From: Methanosphaera sp. | GTDB lineage: Archaea > Methanobacteriota > Methanobacteria > Methanobacteriales > Methanobacteriaceae | Direction: 5' to 3' | NCBI GenBank assembly: GCA_017430835.1 | Contig: JAFRMD010000121.1 | Coordinates: 1 to 9,988 of the forward strand | DNA length: 9,988 nt | Shown: positions 7,705-9,988 of the stretch, in pieces | Layout: every line of letters starts with the position of its first letter | How positions within the stretch are numbered: the first letter of the stretch is position 1 | Notes under the pieces: generated by a model | Database searches by the model: none | Told to the model about the DNA's origin: nothing | The model's input: the letters and a program-made list of their open reading frames with translations, nothing else | Program-made: the position numbers and the translations under genes

Positions 7705-8148
7705 GTGAAAAGATGTCAAAAGTGTGGATATGAAAATCAGGACGAAACAGAAAAATGTATCTCATGTGGAGAAAAAATCGAGGATAGGGTTCAAAACATA
7801 GCTGATAATCAGAACGAAAAATCACAAAAGACTTATAAGAAAAATGTGGGGATAGCCATAACATTAACGTTTATAGGAATATTGGTTCGTTTTTTCTTAT
7901 GTGGAATAGGACATATATATCTGGGACTTTATAAGCGGGGAATACTGTTGTGTGTAATTGGATTCATATTATCAGTCATAATTGTAACAATCTCAGAGAA
8001 CATGAACAACATGTATGGTGCTTTAATAAATTTTGTACTGGCAATAATCCTGCTGATATATTGTATGCTTGATGATTATCTATGCGCAAAGGCAATCAAC
8101 AATGAAAAAGAGATACCACCCCTATTCGGTTTAATAAAGATACGTTAA
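7705..8148 (+). CDS. Zinc-ribbon and TM2-domain membrane protein (second copy)
   Basis: The product is 147 residues from GTG 7705. Cysteines 4, 7, 18 and 21 form a CxxC-x10-CxxC zinc ribbon. A short charged linker (about 23-48) replaces the long Gln/Asn-rich one of its paralogue. A TM2 domain follows (about 51-125) with FLCGIGHIYLG and KRG. A conserved end, AINxxxxxPxLFG, is shared with the paralogue at 1569-2102. The frame stays open up to GTG 7624, but the GGGGTGA at 7692-7698 lies 6 bases before GTG 7705. The coding sequence that begins there (KRCQKCG) aligns from its second codon with KRCQNCG of the paralogue. The 27 residues upstream show no family resemblance, so I reject the longer start. 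Role unknown; the ribbon may bind a partner at the membrane. It lies divergently from an intact MATE gene, mirroring the pair at 100-2102. Confidence 0.86.
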   Translation: MKRCQKCGYENQDETEKCISCGEKIEDRVQNIADNQNEKSQKTYKKNVGIAITLTFIGILVRFFLCGIGHIYLGLYKRGILLCVIGFILSVIIVTISENMNNMYGALINFVLAIILLIYCMLDDYLCAKAINNEKEIPPLFGLIKIR

Positions 8149-8151
8149 CTA

Positions 8152-8158
8152 TTTTTTT
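8152..8158 (+). terminator. T-run terminator after the second zinc-ribbon/TM2 gene
   Basis: Seven T residues begin three bases after the stop codon on the coding strand, consistent with archaeal intrinsic termination. Confidence 0.5.
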
Positions 8159-8301
8159 AACAATAGAGTTTTAGTGCTCAAAACCTTATATTTTTACTTA
8201 TTTTAAACCGAATATGCTTCATATTATATATTTTAACTTTAAAGTTCCTACAACCTTTTTATCCCATTATAATATGATTTTTAATTTATATTCTGATTTT
8301 T

Positions 8302-8424
8302 ATGATGAATTCAAGATGGTGTGAGAAGCAGATTGCTAAGAATCCTGAACGTTGCTTTATTGATTATATTTTATGGGAGAATTTAATGTATTTGGTCTTT
8401 ATCATTAATTTTTTTGAATCTTAA
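8302..8424 (+). other. Possible 40-codon ORF or gene remnant
   Basis: From ATG 8302 to TAA 8422-8424 the frame encodes a 40-residue peptide that starts MMNSRWCEKQIAKNPERC, continues through DYILWENL and ends in a hydrophobic stretch (about 27-38). The first part has mixed, protein-like composition with Trp, Cys, Arg and Pro that is unusual for random AT-rich DNA. There is no AGGTGA motif upstream and no recognised family. It may be a small leaderless gene, a fragment of a lost gene, or chance. Confidence 0.2.
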
Positions 8425-8467
8425 AAAGAATAGGATAAATAAAAGGAATATTTTTCAAAAAAAAGTA

Positions 8468-8476
8468 TTTATATTA
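8468..8476 (+). promoter_or_regulatory. TATA box of the sequon-rich secreted protein gene
   Basis: TTTATATTA lies about 50 bases before ATG 8523. Initiation near 8497 would give a leader of about 25 bases carrying AGGTGA at 8510-8515. Confidence 0.55.
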
Positions 8477-8522
8477 AATGATATCATAGATAATAATATA
8501 TTTATAATAAGGTGATAAAGTA

Positions 8523-8942
8523 ATGGATTTTAAAAAAATAATTATAGTTTGTATAGCAGCATTAATGGTATTAGGTTGTGTTAGTACTGTTAGTGCAGGA
8601 TTTTTTGATTTCTTAAAACAAGAAACAACAATAGACATAAGCAATTCAACAAATGGTTCAGTATTTGTAAGTCTAAACAGTTCAAACAAATCTGTAGAAA
8701 ATAAAACGATTCATGTCGATGTTGTAAGTAATAATGAAAGTAAAAACTATACAGTAAACACTACAAGTAAACCTGTACTTGTTTGTAACTTAGTTCCTGG
8801 TGAGTATAATATCACTGCCAAATTTGATGGTGATGATCAGTATCAAGAATTTTATACAAGCAAAGCTATAAATGTTACAGAATTTTCACAACAAGCAGTG
8901 GAAGATGCAGTGGATGAATTATCAAAAGAAATGAAAAAATAA
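8523..8942 (+). CDS. Small secreted, sequon-dense Ig-like protein
   Basis: This is a 139-residue predicted exported protein. The signal peptide spans 1-25 (cleavage after VSA). A VLGC at 16-19 looks faintly like a lipobox, but I favour ordinary cleavage. The middle (about 34-118) has alternating strands and the signature PGEYNITAKFDGDDQYQEF, as in the Ig-like domains of methanobacterial cell-surface proteins. It contains ten NxS/T sequons at Asn 41, 44, 52, 55, 60, 71, 75, 79, 96 and 117, so heavy N-glycosylation by the archaeal AglB pathway is likely. A charged, probably helical tail (about 121-139) ends the protein. There is no transmembrane anchor at the C-terminus, so how it is held at the surface is unclear. 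The start ATG is 7 bases after AGGTGA (8510-8515). Large adhesin-like proteins of the same order use similar Ig-like units; this is a single-unit version. The specific function is unknown. Confidence 0.8.
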   Translation: MDFKKIIIVCIAALMVLGCVSTVSAGFFDFLKQETTIDISNSTNGSVFVSLNSSNKSVENKTIHVDVVSNNESKNYTVNTTSKPVLVCNLVPGEYNITAKFDGDDQYQEFYTSKAINVTEFSQQAVEDAVDELSKEMKK

Positions 8943-8964
8943 GGGATTTTAATATATAATCCTT
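8941..8964 (+). terminator. Hairpin overlapping the stop codon, possible terminator
   Basis: AAGGGATT (8941-8948) can pair with AATCCTT (8958-8964) with one bulged G and a 9-base AT-rich loop. The stem begins within the TAA stop codon. Pyrimidine-rich sequence follows (8970-9000). It may assist termination or protect the mRNA 3' end. Confidence 0.35.
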
Positions 8965-9248
8965 ATTAATTTCTTTTAAATTTTCTTCACTCTCTTCTTA
9001 ACCACCTAATTATATCTTTTTTTCCTAAAATTCCATTATTTAACTAATTTCTTTTAAATAATGCAGTATGCCGTTGTAGAATATATTTCTTCATAATTGA
9101 AATATCATACTCCTTTTTCATAGTTTAAATAGAGCTTTAAAGATATTACTGTTTCTTATAATTAAGATAAATAGTAATATTTATATATAATTATCAATAA
9201 AGTTATAATATCTCATAATGAGTGGAAATTTAAATGAGGTGAATTATA
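8943..9248. other. 306-bp intergenic region
   Basis: It holds the hairpin above, long pyrimidine-rich stretches (about 8970-9030), and the promoter and Shine-Dalgarno motif of the DUF4013 gene. A 15-bp direct repeat, TAATTTCTTTTAAAT, occurs at 8967-8981 and 9045-9059. The repeat is low in complexity and may be chance. No gene is supported here. Confidence 0.55.
9180..9190 (+). promoter_or_regulatory. TATA box of the DUF4013 gene
   Basis: TTTATATATAA is the clearest archaeal TATA box in the window. Initiation near 9210 would give a leader of about 40 bases containing GAGGTGA at 9236-9242, 6 bases before the start codon. Confidence 0.65.
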
Positions 9249-9962
9249 ATGAGCATTGGAGATATTATGAGTGATGCTTTGGTATACCCATTTCAAAATA
9301 TTAAAGCATTTGTTTTATATATAGTTTTAGGAATAGTTGCCGCAATTATCGGAGGTTCAACAATACTCGATTTAGTCGCTGCAGCATCCTCAAAAGGATT
9401 ATCCGGTTATGTTCTTACTGGTGTAGGAATAGTTGGAGTAATTGTTTCTCTTCTAATATTGTTCTTGATTGAAGGATATGCATTAGATATTGTAAAATTT
9501 GGTATCGAAAGAAGAGCAGAAGGTCCTGGAATTGATTTTGGTAGACAAGTTTCAAACGCTATCAAATTAATTGTTGTTGATATTGTTTATTACATTGTTC
9601 CATGTATAATCATTTTTGTTTTAGGACTTTTCCTCAAAAACTGGATTCTTACAATAATCAGTTTAATTTTAATTATTGTATTTGCTTTAGCAAACTTTAT
9701 GGCTAGATGTAGATTAGCACAAACTGACAATTTAGCTGAAGCTTTAGCTATAGGAGAAGCTATCGGAGACATATCCCGTGTTGGTATTGGTAGAATTCTT
9801 GCAACAGTTATTCTAGTAATACTTGTAGCATTTATCATTGTACTTATCGTGGGTGCAATTTATAGTCTTAACGATATTATAGGTAGTATCATATTAGGTC
9901 TTGCTTCAGTTTACATTGTATTCTTCTACCACAGAGCTATTGGTTTATTATACTCTGAATAA
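9249..9962 (+). CDS. DUF4013 family membrane protein
   Basis: This 237-residue protein fits DUF4013, a family of integral membrane proteins abundant in Methanobacteriales and without known function. The N-terminus MSIGDIMSDALVYPF is typical. Six membrane helices are predicted at about 18-38, 53-77, 104-127, 131-151, 182-205 and 209-230. The loop after helix 2 carries the family pattern EGYALDIVKFGIE and then PGIDFGRQ, and helix 3 ends DIVYYIVP. The length is usual for the family and both ends are complete. ATG 9249 is set by GAGGTGA with a 6-base spacer. Codon choice leans to GGT, GCT and GTT more than in the MATE or DUF2207 genes, which may reflect higher expression; this is an impression, not a computed index. 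It stands alone behind a strong TATA box. Confidence 0.9.
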   Translation: MSIGDIMSDALVYPFQNIKAFVLYIVLGIVAAIIGGSTILDLVAAASSKGLSGYVLTGVGIVGVIVSLLILFLIEGYALDIVKFGIERRAEGPGIDFGRQVSNAIKLIVVDIVYYIVPCIIIFVLGLFLKNWILTIISLILIIVFALANFMARCRLAQTDNLAEALAIGEAIGDISRVGIGRILATVILVILVAFIIVLIVGAIYSLNDIIGSIILGLASVYIVFFYHRAIGLLYSE

Positions 9963-9975
9963 TTAAAAAACTCAA

Positions 9976-9988
9976 TTTTTCTTTTTTT
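9976..9988 (+). terminator. T-run terminator after the DUF4013 gene
   Basis: TTTTT, C, then at least seven T residues begin 13 bases after the stop codon and run to the end of the window, so the full tract may extend further. Confidence 0.55.

Larger units (their letters stand above)
8149..8522. other. 374-bp intergenic region
   Basis: The left end holds a T-run terminator (8152-8158) for the zinc-ribbon/TM2 gene, and the right end holds the TATA box and Shine-Dalgarno motif of the next gene. Between them is mostly AT-rich sequence plus a less AT-biased patch (about 8302-8424) that can be read as a 40-codon ORF, listed separately. I see no RNA gene, repeat array or insertion sequence here. 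Confidence 0.6.

Noticed and set aside
9044..9121. A 25-codon minus-strand ORF beginning MKKEYDISIMKK, faintly like the start of a ribbon-helix-helix antitoxin.
   Set aside because: It has no ribosome-binding motif, ends after 25 codons, has no toxin partner, and the resemblance covers only the first few residues.

Overview
The window looks like part of a methanogenic archaeon of the order Methanobacteriales, most likely Methanosphaera or a close relative. It is strongly AT-rich. Several genes carry a near-identical AGGTGA Shine-Dalgarno motif, and T-runs rather than hairpins follow most genes. TATA-like boxes (TTTATATATA type) lie upstream of several genes. TTG and GTG starts are used, and the gene content (DUF4013, DUF2207, zinc-ribbon/TM2, sequon-rich secreted proteins) fits this group. 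The genus is inferred from memory of such genomes and was not tested by a search.

Layout from left to right. At 100-1482 there is a MATE-family exporter gene whose 15th codon is TGA, so it appears broken. At 1569-2102 is a zinc-ribbon plus TM2 membrane protein with its own promoter. At 2261-2992 is the C-terminal half of an archaeal AAA ATPase (winged helix plus PD-(D/E)XK-like DUF4143-type domain) that has lost its P-loop half. A 15-bp direct repeat sits at its 5' edge. At 3275-5059 is a DUF2207 membrane protein with a glycine-rich tail. At 5354-5869 is a small acidic secreted protein. On the minus strand at 6136-7509 is a second, intact MATE exporter. Divergent from it at 7705-8148 is a second zinc-ribbon/TM2 protein. 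At 8523-8942 is a small secreted protein dense in N-glycosylation sequons. At 9249-9962 is a DUF4013 membrane protein.

Nearly every complete product is predicted to be membrane-bound or secreted, so this is a cell-envelope region. No operon is evident: genes are mostly separated by 80 to 370 bp and several have recognisable promoters of their own. The one recurrent arrangement is a MATE exporter next to a zinc-ribbon/TM2 protein, seen twice with different orientation. I found no RNA gene, CRISPR array, insertion sequence with its own transposase, or clearly novel multi-gene system. The most notable points are the two degraded genes, the repeated MATE/TM2 pairing and the sequon-dense secreted protein.
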